Notes under the pieces: model-generated
The model's input: the letters and a program-made list of their open reading frames with translations, nothing else
Databases searched by the model: none
What the model was told of the DNA's origin: nothing
In this document: positions 8,942 to 17,675 of the stretch, one piece after another
Layout of the letters: every line of letters starts with the position of its first letter
Numbering within the stretch: position 1 is the stretch's first letter
Source of the DNA: JABAQJ01 sp046327745
GTDB lineage: Bacteria > Gemmatimonadota > Gemmatimonadetes > Gemmatimonadales > Gemmatimonadaceae
Direction of reading: 5' to 3'
Length of the DNA: 64,000 nucleotides
Assembly: GCA_046327745.1 (NCBI GenBank)
Contig: JAXLXV010000013.1
Span: 62,001 to 126,000, forward strand
Translations under genes and position numbers: made by a program

Positions 8942-9916
8942 TTACGGCGTCTCCACCGTGGACAAGATCCGCGTGACGATGTCGTCACTGCTTACGTTCT
9001 CGGCCTCGGCTTCGTACGTGGTCAACACACGATGGCGCAGCACGTCCGGCGCGATCGCCTTGACGTCATCCGGCGTGACGTACGTTCTGCCGCGGAGGAA
9101 CGCATGGGCGCGGGACGCCTGCGCCAAGGCAATCGTGGCACGGGGCGACGCCCCGAACTCGATCAATGGCACCAGGTCCTTGAGCCGGGCCTCGGCTGGA
9201 CGTCGCGTGGCGTGCACGATCTCCACGATGTAGTCGACGATACGCTCGTCCATGTAGAGGTCAGCGATCCGTCGGCGCGCCTCGAGGATCGCCTGCGGAT
9301 CGGCCACCTGCTCAATGTCGATGGGTACACCAGAGGCCATGCGCCGCATGATCTCCTTTTCCTCGTCACGCGAGGGATAACCTACCCGCAGCTTCAACAT
9401 GAAGCGATCGACCTGCGCTTCCGGCAGCGGATAGGTCCCTTCCTGCTCGATCGGGTTCTGCGTTGCGAGCACCAGGAACGGTTCCTCGAGCTTGAAGGTG
9501 TGGCCACCTAACGTCACCTGCTTCTCCTGCATTGCTTCCAGGAGCGCCGCTTGCACCTTGGCGGGGGCGCGATTGATCTCGTCGGCCAGCACGATATTGG
9601 CGAAAATCGGGCCCTGCTTGACGCTAAAGGAGCCAGTCGACTGATCGAAGACTTGGGTCCCGAGCACGTCGGCCGGCAAGAGGTCGGGGGTGAACTGAAT
9701 GCGCTGGAAGGTCGTTCGGATGGTTTCGGCGAGGGTGCGAACCGTCAGCGTCTTGGCCAGGCCGGGAACTCCCTCGAGCAACACATGTCCGCCGGAGAGG
9801 AGGCTGATCAACAGCCGCTCCACCATGTATTCCTGTCCGACAATCCGCTTGCCGACCTGTCGCAGGACGCTTTGAACCAGTGCCGTGTCTTGCTGCGCCG
9901 CCGTCTGAGTTGCCAC
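8942..9916 (-). CDS. MoxR-family AAA+ ATPase
   Basis: 324 residues. The Walker A motif is GVPGLAKT (about residues 54-61), Walker B is VLADEINRAP (about 110), and ATQNPIEQEGTYPLPEAQ is the MoxR signature with sensor 1. MoxR ATPases act as chaperone-like factors that activate or assemble VWA-containing partners. This one heads the operon whose next genes are DUF58, DUF4381-like, VWA/TPR and BatD/E. rluB begins upstream of it on the same strand with only 30 bases between, so the promoter may be shared or lie in that gap. Confidence 0.93.
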   Translation of the reverse strand: MATQTAAQQDTALVQSVLRQVGKRIVGQEYMVERLLISLLSGGHVLLEGVPGLAKTLTVRTLAETIRTTFQRIQFTPDLLPADVLGTQVFDQSTGSFSVKQGPIFANIVLADEINRAPAKVQAALLEAMQEKQVTLGGHTFKLEEPFLVLATQNPIEQEGTYPLPEAQVDRFMLKLRVGYPSRDEEKEIMRRMASGVPIDIEQVADPQAILEARRRIADLYMDERIVDYIVEIVHATRRPAEARLKDLVPLIEFGASPRATIALAQASRAHAFLRGRTYVTPDDVKAIAPDVLRHRVLTTYEAEAENVSSDDIVTRILSTVETP

Positions 9917-9946
9917 GCGCCGTTCGCTCCGAAGTAAGTGATTTCC

Positions 9947-10717
9947 CTATGCCCGCTCGTCGTACCCCGCCTCATCGCGGGGTTTCCGCGACGCCGGTGC
10001 CTGCACCAACCGACGAATCATCTCACCTTCGCTCGCCGTCAGCGGACGTGTTTTCCCCGTCGGCAGGTTGCCGAGTGTCACTGGACCAAATCGCGTTCGT
10101 ACGAGCCGCTCGACCTCGAGTCCAAGCGCCTTACAGATGCGCCGGACCTCGCGTTTGCGCCCTTCGGCGATTCCGACCTCGAATAGATAGCGACCGTCGG
10201 TGAGTGGCGTGGCGCGTGCCCACGTGGGGTTCGCCATACCGTCCCCGAGTTCGACGCCTCGGGGGGCACGTTTTGCCGCCGCGGGGGCGTCGCCGCGCAC
10301 TGTCGCTTCGTACACGCGTTCAACTTCGCTACTCGGGTGGGTCAGGCGGTGCGCCGCGTCACCATCGGTGGTGAGCAGCAGCACGCCCTCGGTCAGGAGG
10401 TCCAGACGACCGACATAGGTGAGACCGGGCACGTCGTCGACCAGGTCAAACACCGTGGACCGGCCGTCAGGGTCGCGACGGGTGGTCATGACGCCCGCCG
10501 GCTTGTTCAGCACGATCCATGTTCGATCCGGCAGCTGCAACCGAACGGGTTGTCCGTCGACGGTGACTCGATCGCGCGTGAGGTCGACCGGCTGGCCAAT
10601 GGTGGCGGGTACCCCATTGATCGCCACACGACCGGCGCGAATGAGTGTTTCCGCCTTGCGACGCGATGCGACACCCGCGCGCGCCAGCGCTCGGTGAATC
10701 CGCATCGGTTCGCTCAT
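9947..10717 (-). CDS. rluB: RsuA/RluB-family 16S/23S rRNA pseudouridine synthase
   Basis: 256 residues from the ATG at 10717. That start is chosen because it precedes the S4 domain directly (MRIHRALARAGVASRRKAE) and sits right beside the scpB stop; a longer frame upstream is low-quality sequence. The catalytic motif GRLDLLTEG holds the conserved aspartate. The family converts uridine to pseudouridine in rRNA. Placement after scpA-scpB is the common arrangement of RluB in many phyla, which favours RluB over RsuA. Near the end, RTRFGPVTLGNLPTGKTRPL matches the family C-terminus. Confidence 0.9.
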   Translation of the reverse strand: MSEPMRIHRALARAGVASRRKAETLIRAGRVAINGVPATIGQPVDLTRDRVTVDGQPVRLQLPDRTWIVLNKPAGVMTTRRDPDGRSTVFDLVDDVPGLTYVGRLDLLTEGVLLLTTDGDAAHRLTHPSSEVERVYEATVRGDAPAAAKRAPRGVELGDGMANPTWARATPLTDGRYLFEVGIAEGRKREVRRICKALGLEVERLVRTRFGPVTLGNLPTGKTRPLTASEGEMIRRLVQAPASRKPRDEAGYDERA

Positions 10718-10718
10718 G

Positions 10719-11261
10719 TCACAGCGGCTTAGACTCCGGACGCAGCGCCACGGCGAGTTCGTCCGCGCGTGGCAACTCCTCCAGGTGGCGCAGGGCAAAC
10801 TGCTCGAGGAAGAGCGGCGTCGTGCCGTACAACAGGGGACGCCCAAGGCCCTCTCCGCGCGCGACCACGTCAATCAAGCCGCGCTCGTGCAGCGACTTGA
10901 TAATGGCGCCGCAGTTCACTCCGCGGATTTCCTCGATTTCAGCACGGCCCAGGGGTTGGCGATACGCAATGATGGCCAAGGCCTCGAGGGCGGCGGCCGA
11001 CAATCGATGCGGTCGGACCGCCAGCTGCGCGCGCTCGATCGCCTCGGTGTATTCGGCGCGGGTCAGCACCTGCCACCCTTCACCCAGCTCAAGCAACTCT
11101 ACGCCGTGCCCATTCACGTTGTACTGCTCGCGAATTTCATCCAGCGCGGAGCTGACGGCCGCCTTGGATGCCTCGGGATCCAGGGCCGACAATTCGTCGA
11201 GGGGAATGGGGCGGTTACTGGCGAACAACGCCGCTTCAAGCAGCCTGGCTAACGGACTCAC
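10719..11261 (-). CDS. scpB: Segregation and condensation protein B
   Basis: 180 residues. ScpB is the winged-helix kleisin partner that binds SMC-ScpA and helps condense and separate sister chromosomes. The N-terminal LLEAALFASNRPIPLDEL and the central AALEALAIIAYRQPLGRAEI are typical of the family, as is the VNCGAIIKSLHERGLI segment. Its start lies 26 bases inside scpA and its stop abuts rluB, so the three are co-transcribed and probably coupled. Confidence 0.94.
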   Translation of the reverse strand: MSPLARLLEAALFASNRPIPLDELSALDPEASKAAVSSALDEIREQYNVNGHGVELLELGEGWQVLTRAEYTEAIERAQLAVRPHRLSAAALEALAIIAYRQPLGRAEIEEIRGVNCGAIIKSLHERGLIDVVARGEGLGRPLLYGTTPLFLEQFALRHLEELPRADELAVALRPESKPL

Positions 11262-11967
11262 GAGTGATCAGGACCGAGGCAAAAGGGGAAGGTTGTCGGA
11301 GTTTGAGCTCACCGCGACGCGCGAGTTCGAGCAACGCGAGGAGGGTCGAAAGGACCTCCCACGGCTCGGCCGCCGGACGCAGCACGTCTTGCCATCGCGC
11401 ACTGGCACGCAGCGCGAGTACCTGTCGAACCACGTCGATCATGCCGTCCACGTCGAGGGCGCGAGGCACGACGTTGTGGACATCGGGTTCGGCTGCCACC
11501 CGGAGCACACGGTCCACGGCGGCCAGGAGCTCGGAGAGTGAGAGCGCGAGCGGGGCCGGCGGTGGTTCGATGGTCGATTGCGGCAGGTACGTGCGAGCAA
11601 AGCGCGCCCGACGCTCCTCGGCCATGCGCTCCAGTACGTCCGCGACCTCGCGAATCTGCTGGTATTCCAGCAGCCGCCTGACGAGTTCTGCCCGCGGGTC
11701 TTCCCACGCCTCGTCGTCCTGCGAGCGCGGGAGCAGCATCTGCGCCTTGATGCGCAGCAATCTGGCGGCCATCTCCAGATAGTCCGCGGCCTGATCGATC
11801 TCCAACGTGTTGATCCGCTGCAAGAACTGATCGGCAATGCGGGCGATCGGAATGTCGTAGATGTCGACCTTCTCGTCGCGAATCAGCGACAACAGCAAGT
11901 CGAGCGGCCCAGAAAACTGGGTCAGTTCCACCACGAACGGCGCAGCGGGCTCCTGCAATGTCGCCAT
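11236..11967 (-). CDS. scpA: Segregation and condensation protein A (kleisin)
   Basis: 243 residues. The kleisin bridges the two heads of SMC. The family start FSGPLDLLLSLIRDEKVDIYDIPIA is clearly present within the first 45 residues, followed by YLEMAARLLRIKAQMLLP. The ATG shares one base with the stop of the M50 protease gene (TGATG), and the 3' end overlaps scpB. The protein is of normal length with no oddities. Confidence 0.94.
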   Translation of the reverse strand: MATLQEPAAPFVVELTQFSGPLDLLLSLIRDEKVDIYDIPIARIADQFLQRINTLEIDQAADYLEMAARLLRIKAQMLLPRSQDDEAWEDPRAELVRRLLEYQQIREVADVLERMAEERRARFARTYLPQSTIEPPPAPLALSLSELLAAVDRVLRVAAEPDVHNVVPRALDVDGMIDVVRQVLALRASARWQDVLRPAAEPWEVLSTLLALLELARRGELKLRQPSPFASVLITRESVSQAA

Positions 11968-12668
11968 CAGAGTCCAAGGCTGAAGTTCGAACGCAACATG
12001 AACGGAACCACAAACGCCTGCGCCAGATCAAACAACACGATCACGGGTCGCATCCACCACTGAAAGAGCTGCTGACCCACGTTCGTCCACAGCAACACCA
12101 TCACCAGCAGGATGCCGAAACGTGAGAGTTGTTGGTAGCGAAGAGACCATGCCGGCGGCAGCAGGTACTTCATCACGTGCGAACCGTCCAGCGGAGGAAT
12201 CGGCAGCAGGTTAAACACGGCCAGCACCAGATTGAACAGCACGCCGCGTAGCATCATGTGTTGCAGGATGGACATCGGTTCGAGCAGTGGACCCACCGCC
12301 CTCCCCATGGCGCCGAAGGCCAGGACAAGCACCACACATACTACCGTCAGCACGAGATTCGTCGCGATGCCGGCCAGCGACACGATGATGTCACCGCGCT
12401 TGTAGTGCCGGTAGTTGCGCGGCATCACCGGCACTGGCTTCGCCCCTCCAAAAATGAAGCTGCCCCCGGAACCAAAAAACGTGATCAGCGGCAGTAGCAC
12501 AGTCATGAACGGATCGATGTGCTTGGCTGGATTCCATGTCAGCCGACCGAGCTGATACGCGGTCGTATCGCCCTGCTTCAGCGCAGCGTACCCATGGGCA
12601 TACTCGTGGGCCACCATCGAGAAAAGCATGACCGGAGCGAACAGCAGAAATTCCCGGATGTTGTCCAA
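11967..12668 (-). CDS. Site-2-protease-like M50 family membrane peptidase
   Basis: 233 residues with about five to six membrane helices. The zinc motif HEYAH lies near residue 21 and the second conserved motif NLLPIPPLDGSH near residue 160. Its aspartate completes the metal site. This small YwhC-type form lacks a PDZ domain and is commonly encoded next to scpA. Such proteases cut proteins within the membrane; the substrate here is unknown. It is the first gene of the M50-scpA-scpB-rluB run and diverges from rpsT across 177 bases. Confidence 0.9.
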   Translation of the reverse strand: MDNIREFLLFAPVMLFSMVAHEYAHGYAALKQGDTTAYQLGRLTWNPAKHIDPFMTVLLPLITFFGSGGSFIFGGAKPVPVMPRNYRHYKRGDIIVSLAGIATNLVLTVVCVVLVLAFGAMGRAVGPLLEPMSILQHMMLRGVLFNLVLAVFNLLPIPPLDGSHVMKYLLPPAWSLRYQQLSRFGILLVMVLLWTNVGQQLFQWWMRPVIVLFDLAQAFVVPFMLRSNFSLGL

Positions 12669-12770
12669 GCGATGGTCTGGCCGGTGGATGGGGCGAAGCG
12701 AGGCGGTTGGGACGCGGTCAAGCTAGCGACCGTACTGGCTAGAGTCAAAAGCGCAAAGCCCTGTCGTTGC

Positions 12771-12799
12771 TTGACATCGGCTCTTTCAGCCGGTAACAT
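12771..12799 (+). promoter_or_regulatory. Sigma-70-type promoter for rpsT
   Basis: TTGACA at 12771-12776 and TAACAT at 12794-12799 are separated by exactly 17 bases. The -35 box is a perfect consensus. The GTG start of rpsT lies 46 bases downstream of the -10 box, leaving a short leader. This is the cleanest promoter in the window. Confidence 0.8.
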
Positions 12800-12845
12800 T
12801 CCCGGCTCGCAAACATCAAGTTCCTTCTCTCCTCGGAGCCGTTCA

Positions 12846-13085
12846 GTGCCTCGTATTGCCTCCGCCGAAAAGAACATGCGGAAGTCCCGCGCCGCGACCG
12901 TGCGCAACCGCGCTCAACGGTCAGCGCTGAGAACCGCTTTGAAAAAGGCGAAGGCCTCCGGCGCCAACGCGAAGGATAAGGCCGCGGCCGTTCAGCTTCT
13001 TGATCGCGCGGCCCGAAAGGGCCTAGTACACAAGAACACGGCTGCTCGACACAAGAGCCGAATCGCGAAGCCCCTCAAGGGCTAG
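12846..13085 (+). CDS. rpsT: 30S ribosomal protein S20
   Basis: 79 residues from a GTG start: MPRIASAEKNMRKS followed by a Lys/Arg/Ala-rich helical protein ending RIAKPLKG. S20 binds 16S rRNA early in small-subunit assembly. A GGAG-like ribosome site (TCGGAG) sits about 8 bases upstream of the GTG, which decides the start; the open frame extends farther upstream without a plausible protein. It is monocistronic, with its own promoter and a strong terminator. Slightly shorter than the usual 85-90 residues. Confidence 0.95.
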   Translation: MPRIASAEKNMRKSRAATVRNRAQRSALRTALKKAKASGANAKDKAAAVQLLDRAARKGLVHKNTAARHKSRIAKPLKG

Positions 13086-13106
13086 CGGCGCACAGGCAAA
13101 AACACG

Positions 13107-13137
13107 ACGGGCGATCCCAAGGGATCGCCCGTTTTCG
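13107..13137 (+). terminator. Rho-independent terminator after rpsT
   Basis: ACGGGCGATCCC pairs perfectly with GGGATCGCCCGT, closing a very small loop, and is followed by TTTCGTTC. It lies 22 bases after the rpsT stop. The next gene on the minus strand ends at 13156, so the hairpin may serve both directions. Confidence 0.85.
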
Positions 13138-13155
13138 TTCGGCACTGCCGTTTCG

Positions 13156-14037
13156 CTACAACGCCGCGAGTTCGCCGCCGCATCGTTCGCAGTACCACTC
13201 AGTGGGGTAGTTCATCGTCCCACATTCCTGGCACTTGAGCGTCTTCACCTGCTCCGTAGGGACGTCTTTGAAGAAGGACGCCATGCTATCGGGAGTGGCT
13301 GATGGGGCGCGCACGGCCCCGCCCTGCTCGCGTCCCTCATCAGGGCTGCGGCGCACGCCGCCGAGCGTGGGAGGAGGCAGGTAATCCTGATGCGTGGCGG
13401 CACGCGGCTCCTCCATCGGCACCGGTGCTGAGAAGGAAGGCGCCGGCTGCGCCTCCTTCGGCTTCACGACAGAATTCAGGAACGCCAACTCGTCGAACGC
13501 GGGGGTGCCGGCGGCTGGAGCTGCCGGCTGAGCAGGACGCGGTTCAGGCGCCGGCCGCACTTCGGGGGCGGCTTGTTGCACCGGCTCCGGACGCGCTGGT
13601 GGCGGCGACGCCATCACTTGTCCGAGGATGTTCTGCACCTGAGCCAATTCTGCGCCAAGGGACGTTCGCTCACCCATGATTACGGAGATCTGCTCGTCGC
13701 AGCTGGCGAGCGCCGAGTGCGCAGCGTCTTCGGGCAGCTCGCCGACCGCGGCGCGAAGCTCGGTTTCAGCACGCTCATCGCGACGGGCGGTTTCCTGTTC
13801 CATCAGGCGGGCAATGCGGCCCGCCAAGTCGGCCGCGGTCGACTCCAATTCGCTCGCCCGACCGCGTAGCTGTTCCGTGACGCCTTTCAGCCGAGCCGCA
13901 TAATCACTTCGCACGCGCTCCACCACATGACTCGGCGCGGCGTCGCGACGTGCGTCCACCTGCGCCAACCAGCCTTCATAGCGGCGCCTCTCGTCCAGCA
14001 GGGCTGTGAGCGCGTCCATCTGAACCGAATTCGTCAT
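13156..14037 (-). CDS. Coiled-coil protein with C-terminal zinc ribbon
   Basis: 293 residues from the ATG at 14037, chosen because it forms an ATGA overlap with the upstream aldolase stop. The N-terminal half is a long charged coiled coil (about residues 10-140), rich in Glu, Arg and Ala. A Pro/Ala-rich linker with QPAAPAAG-type sequence follows. The last 30 residues form a four-cysteine zinc ribbon: CQEC, then CERC 15 residues later. I do not recognise a named family. The shape suggests a cytosolic scaffold or nucleic-acid or protein-binding adaptor. It could resemble C4-type zinc-ribbon coiled-coil proteins, but gene order does not help. Confidence 0.75.
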   Translation of the reverse strand: MTNSVQMDALTALLDERRRYEGWLAQVDARRDAAPSHVVERVRSDYAARLKGVTEQLRGRASELESTAADLAGRIARLMEQETARRDERAETELRAAVGELPEDAAHSALASCDEQISVIMGERTSLGAELAQVQNILGQVMASPPPARPEPVQQAAPEVRPAPEPRPAQPAAPAAGTPAFDELAFLNSVVKPKEAQPAPSFSAPVPMEEPRAATHQDYLPPPTLGGVRRSPDEGREQGGAVRAPSATPDSMASFFKDVPTEQVKTLKCQECGTMNYPTEWYCERCGGELAAL

Positions 14038-14729
14038 ACCGAACTCCGTGCGGCGCCAGCTGGCACCGGACAACCGGGGAAAACTGAGCCTGGTTGAGCG
14101 CGCTCGCGTGCGTCGACCAAGGCGCGTACGTCATCTGATGTTAGGGTGTTCACTCGTCCAAGCATACGGGCCGTCAGCAGAATTCGCGCGGTGTGTTCCA
14201 GGCTCTCCATGCGCTGGTGAGCGGTGACGAGGTTATCGCCAATCGTCGTTGCACCGTGATTGGCCATGAGGAACGCATCGTGCTGCGCGAGGTACGGCTC
14301 GAACTTGTCCGCGAGTTCTTGCGTTCCCGGCGTTGCATACGGAACGAGGGGCACCCAACCAACTTGGAAGATCATCTCGGGCAAGACGCAGGCGGCAAAC
14401 GATTCACCAGCCACCGCGAATCCCGTTGCGATCGGAGGATGAGCGTGCACCACCGCCATGACATCCGGGCGTCGTTCGTAGATTCGCAAATGCATGGCAA
14501 TCTCCGACGAGGCGCGGCGCGACCCGCGGACATGGCGCCCATCCAGCGACAGCTCTACCAAGTCTCCTTCGGTGACATCGACCTTCGACATGCCCGACGG
14601 TGTCACGAGAAGGCGGTCACGAGCGATGCGCACCGACACGTTGCCGTCCGGTCCAGCAATCAGCCCGCGGTCATAGAGCCGCCGACAGACTGCGACGATC
14701 TCCCGACGACTGGCGAGAGATCCACTCAT
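14034..14729 (-). CDS. Class II aldolase/adducin family protein
   Basis: 231 residues. The fold is shown by GPDGNVSVRIARDRLLVTPSG near the N-terminus, the zinc-binding VHAHPP motif near residue 98 and a second NHGATTIG motif near 158. These enzymes are fuculose-phosphate aldolases, ribulose-phosphate 4-epimerases or methylthioribulose-phosphate dehydratases. The acidic catalytic residue is E83 or a neighbour in RRASSEIAMHL. The substrate cannot be assigned from sequence. It sits 13 bases downstream of pyrC and overlaps the coiled-coil gene. Confidence 0.85.
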   Translation of the reverse strand: MSGSLASRREIVAVCRRLYDRGLIAGPDGNVSVRIARDRLLVTPSGMSKVDVTEGDLVELSLDGRHVRGSRRASSEIAMHLRIYERRPDVMAVVHAHPPIATGFAVAGESFAACVLPEMIFQVGWVPLVPYATPGTQELADKFEPYLAQHDAFLMANHGATTIGDNLVTAHQRMESLEHTARILLTARMLGRVNTLTSDDVRALVDARERAQPGSVFPGCPVPAGAARSSV

Positions 14730-14742
14730 GGCGTTGCCCCTG

Positions 14743-16101
14743 TCACTCCGTCAGGCGGTAGACGACTCGCCCGCCCACGATGGTACATGTCGCCCGGCCT
14801 TTGAGCTGCGCGCCACGATACGGAGAGTTGCGCCCCTTGGACAGGAAGGTCGAGGGATCCACGGTCCACGTCGAGGATGGATCGAAAACTGTGACGTCGG
14901 CCACACTTCCTTTGCGCAACGTGCCACCCGGCAGGTGAAAAACTCTCGCCGGCGTGCAAGACATCCGATCCACCAGTGTGGCGTAGTCGATGATGCCAGT
15001 AGCCACGAGGTTTGTCACAAGAACGGCCAGCGCGGTCTCCAAACCGACAATGCCGTTGGGAGCATCGGAGAACTCGCGCTCTTTTTCGTCGTAGTGGTGG
15101 GGCGCGTGATCGGTGGCCACCAAGTCGATCGTGCCGTCCTTCACGGCCTGCTGCAGAGCTTCCACGTCACGCGCTGTCCGCAACGGCGGATTCATCTTGG
15201 CGTTGGTGTTGTAGCCCTCGACAGCGTCCTCGGTGAGCGAGATGTGGTGCGGACACACCTCGGCGGTGACATTGATGCCGCGGTCCTTCCCCCACCGAAT
15301 GAGCTCGACCGATCCCACGGTGCTCATGTGGCAGAGGTGTACATGGCCGCCTGTTCGACGCGCGAGCAGCATGTCTCGGATGGCCATGATCTCTTCGGCT
15401 TCGGCGGGAATTCCCTTCAGGCCAAGTCGGGCACTCACGAGCCCTTCGTTCATCGCGCCGCCCTTGGCGAGCGTTGGCTCTTCGCAGTGATCGGCGACGG
15501 GGATCCCGAAGGTCCGCGCGTATTCCAGGGCCGTGCGCATCATCTGGGCGCTGGCGACTGGTTTGCCATCGTCGGACACAGCCACCGCGCCGGCGGCGAC
15601 CATCTCACCGAACTCCGCCAGCGCATCGCCTTTCTGACCTAACGAGACGGCCCCGATCGGGTACACCCGGGCGGCGCCGGCGCGCAGGGCCTGGCGAATG
15701 ATGAATCCGACGGCCGCTTGGTTGTCGGTTACGGGGTCGGTGTTCGGCATGGCGCACACCGCCGTGAAGCCACCGGCGGCGGCGGCGCGTGCGCCGGTGG
15801 CGATTGTCTCCACATCCTCACGACCGGGTTCGCGCAGGTGGCAGTGCACGTCAACAAAGCCTGGCGAGACGATACGGCCGGTACAGTCGACGACCTCGGT
15901 GTCAGCGCCGTCGCGCCGCACGTCACCTAACGAGGGGCCCGCATATTCCACGGTGCCATTCGACAAGAGCACATCGCCCACCTGATCCAGCCCCGTCGAC
16001 GGGTCCAGCACGCGTCCGCCGCGCAGCAACAACATCGGCGGATGCGCGCCGATGCGTTCGACTTCGTGTGGGGTGCGGGCACTGGCACGGGGGGCGCTCA
16101 T
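14743..16101 (-). CDS. pyrC: Dihydroorotase
   Basis: 452 residues, a class I dihydroorotase. It closes carbamoyl aspartate to dihydroorotate, the third step of pyrimidine synthesis. The metal-binding DVHCHLREPG is at about residue 83, CAMPNTDP near 117, and VATDHAPHH near 330 carries the catalytic aspartate. It overlaps pyrB by ATGA and belongs to pyrR-pyrB-pyrC. An N-terminal extension of about 22 residues precedes the usual MLLLRGGRVLDP start, so the internal ATG is an alternative start. Confidence 0.95.
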   Translation of the reverse strand: MSAPRASARTPHEVERIGAHPPMLLLRGGRVLDPSTGLDQVGDVLLSNGTVEYAGPSLGDVRRDGADTEVVDCTGRIVSPGFVDVHCHLREPGREDVETIATGARAAAAGGFTAVCAMPNTDPVTDNQAAVGFIIRQALRAGAARVYPIGAVSLGQKGDALAEFGEMVAAGAVAVSDDGKPVASAQMMRTALEYARTFGIPVADHCEEPTLAKGGAMNEGLVSARLGLKGIPAEAEEIMAIRDMLLARRTGGHVHLCHMSTVGSVELIRWGKDRGINVTAEVCPHHISLTEDAVEGYNTNAKMNPPLRTARDVEALQQAVKDGTIDLVATDHAPHHYDEKEREFSDAPNGIVGLETALAVLVTNLVATGIIDYATLVDRMSCTPARVFHLPGGTLRKGSVADVTVFDPSSTWTVDPSTFLSKGRNSPYRGAQLKGRATCTIVGGRVVYRLTE

Positions 16102-17072
16102 CGCTCCCCTCCACTGCCCTTAGCTGCTTCGGCCAGCTCTGGTCGACCACCGGCCAACAGGTACAGGACCGCCATGCGAATCGCCACTCCGTTCGTCACT
16201 TGTTCGAGAATCACGCTGTGCTCACCGTCTGCGACATCGGAGTCGATCTCCACGCCGCGGTTCATGGGCCCTGGATGCATGATGACGATCTGTCGTGGCG
16301 CCCGATCCAACCGTTCGCGGGTGACGCCAAAGACGCGGTTGTACTCGCGCAACGACGGGATGTAGCCGGCCTGCATCCGCTCCAGCTGCAACCGCAAGAC
16401 GTTCAGAGCTTCGGCCCACTCGATCGCCTCCTCGATGCGGGAGAAGACTTGCACGCCCATCTCCTCGATCGCATTCGGCATAAGCGAGCGAGGACCGCAA
16501 ACCGCCACTTCTGCACCCAACTTTCGCAGCCCCCAGATGTTCGATCGCGCAACCCGCGAATGCAGGACGTCACCACAGATACAGATTCGCCGCCCGGTCA
16601 GGGAGCCAAACTTGTCCCGCAGCGTCAGCATGTCCAACAGGCCCTGTGTGGGATGCTCGTGCGTGCCGTCACCGGCATTGATCACGTTGGACTCGATCCG
16701 CTGCGCCAGAAAGTGCGCCGCCCCTGATGCTCCGTGACGAATCACCACCATGTCGATCTTCATCGCCTCCAGATTCCGCGCAGTGTCCACCAAGGTTTCT
16801 CCCTTGGACACACTCGATCCGGACGCGGCGACGTTCACGGTATCCGCGCTGAGGCGCTTCTCGGCAAATTCGAAAGAAATGCGCGTCCGCGTTGAGGCCT
16901 CGAAGAAGAGATTGACGATCGTCATCCCGCGCAGCGTCGGGACCTTCTTGATCTGACGCTCGCTGATCTCCTTAAACGGCTCGGCGGTATCGAGGATCAG
17001 TTGAATCTGGTCGGCTGTGAGAAACTCCAGCCCCAGGAGGTCCTTGCCGATCGGTGTCTGCGCTCGGCTCAC
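16098..17072 (-). CDS. pyrB: Aspartate carbamoyltransferase catalytic chain
   Basis: 324 residues. It makes carbamoyl aspartate from carbamoyl phosphate and aspartate. FFEASTRTRISFE near residue 54 is the carbamoyl-phosphate site and VIRHGASGA near 110 is also conserved. HPTQGLLDM and the late HPGPMNRG segment complete the active site. It overlaps pyrR upstream and pyrC downstream. No pyrI regulatory-chain gene is adjacent, consistent with control by PyrR. Confidence 0.97.
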   Translation of the reverse strand: MSRAQTPIGKDLLGLEFLTADQIQLILDTAEPFKEISERQIKKVPTLRGMTIVNLFFEASTRTRISFEFAEKRLSADTVNVAASGSSVSKGETLVDTARNLEAMKIDMVVIRHGASGAAHFLAQRIESNVINAGDGTHEHPTQGLLDMLTLRDKFGSLTGRRICICGDVLHSRVARSNIWGLRKLGAEVAVCGPRSLMPNAIEEMGVQVFSRIEEAIEWAEALNVLRLQLERMQAGYIPSLREYNRVFGVTRERLDRAPRQIVIMHPGPMNRGVEIDSDVADGEHSVILEQVTNGVAIRMAVLYLLAGGRPELAEAAKGSGGER

Positions 17073-17629
17073 GCGTCACCCTCGGCCGAGCGAACCAGCA
17101 CCACCGCATCCTCACCATCCAGCTCCGTCACCCGAACGTCGATGCGCGAGCCTCCGTTCCCCTGGATGTCCACCCGTTTGCCGACGATGTCGGCGTGAAT
17201 CGGAAGTTCGCGCCCGCCACGGTCCACCAGCACAGCCAGCGCGATGCGCGCCGGACGACCGAAATCCGCGAGTTCGTCGAGCGCCGCCCGAACGGTGCGG
17301 CCGGTGTAAAGCACGTCATCAACAATCACGACGCGCTTTCCGTCCAGGGCCCACGGCAGGTCCGTACGCCCGACCACCGGTCGCGGTCCCACCGTCTGCA
17401 GGTCGTCGCGATATAAGGTGATGTCGAGCGCACCGCGCGGAATGGCGGATCCTTCGCGTTCCTGTAGGAGGTCCGCTAAGCGATTGCTCAGCTGTACGCC
17501 GCGGCGCTGGATGCCGACCAAGACGACGTCGTCGACTCCGCTGAAAAGCTCGACGATTTCATCGGCCATTCTCCGCAGGGTACGCGAGACGGCCTTGGCG
17601 TCGAGCACGATCTGTTGTTGGGCTGGCAT
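17069..17629 (-). CDS. pyrR: Bifunctional pyr operon regulator / uracil phosphoribosyltransferase
   Basis: 186 residues from the ATG at 17629; the longer open frame upstream has no family match. PyrR binds pyr mRNA when UMP is high and also has weak uracil phosphoribosyltransferase activity. The PRPP motif VVIVDDVLYTGRT is intact near residue 100 and VLVGIQRRGVQLS lies near 40. As first gene of pyrRBC it probably controls the operon, though I could not recognise the anti-antiterminator loop in the 46 bases upstream. Confidence 0.94.
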   Translation of the reverse strand: MPAQQQIVLDAKAVSRTLRRMADEIVELFSGVDDVVLVGIQRRGVQLSNRLADLLQEREGSAIPRGALDITLYRDDLQTVGPRPVVGRTDLPWALDGKRVVIVDDVLYTGRTVRAALDELADFGRPARIALAVLVDRGGRELPIHADIVGKRVDIQGNGGSRIDVRVTELDGEDAVVLVRSAEGDA

Positions 17630-17675
17630 GGTGCGGCGGAATTTGGCGCACTGCGGTGCCAAAATGAAGCCGCCA

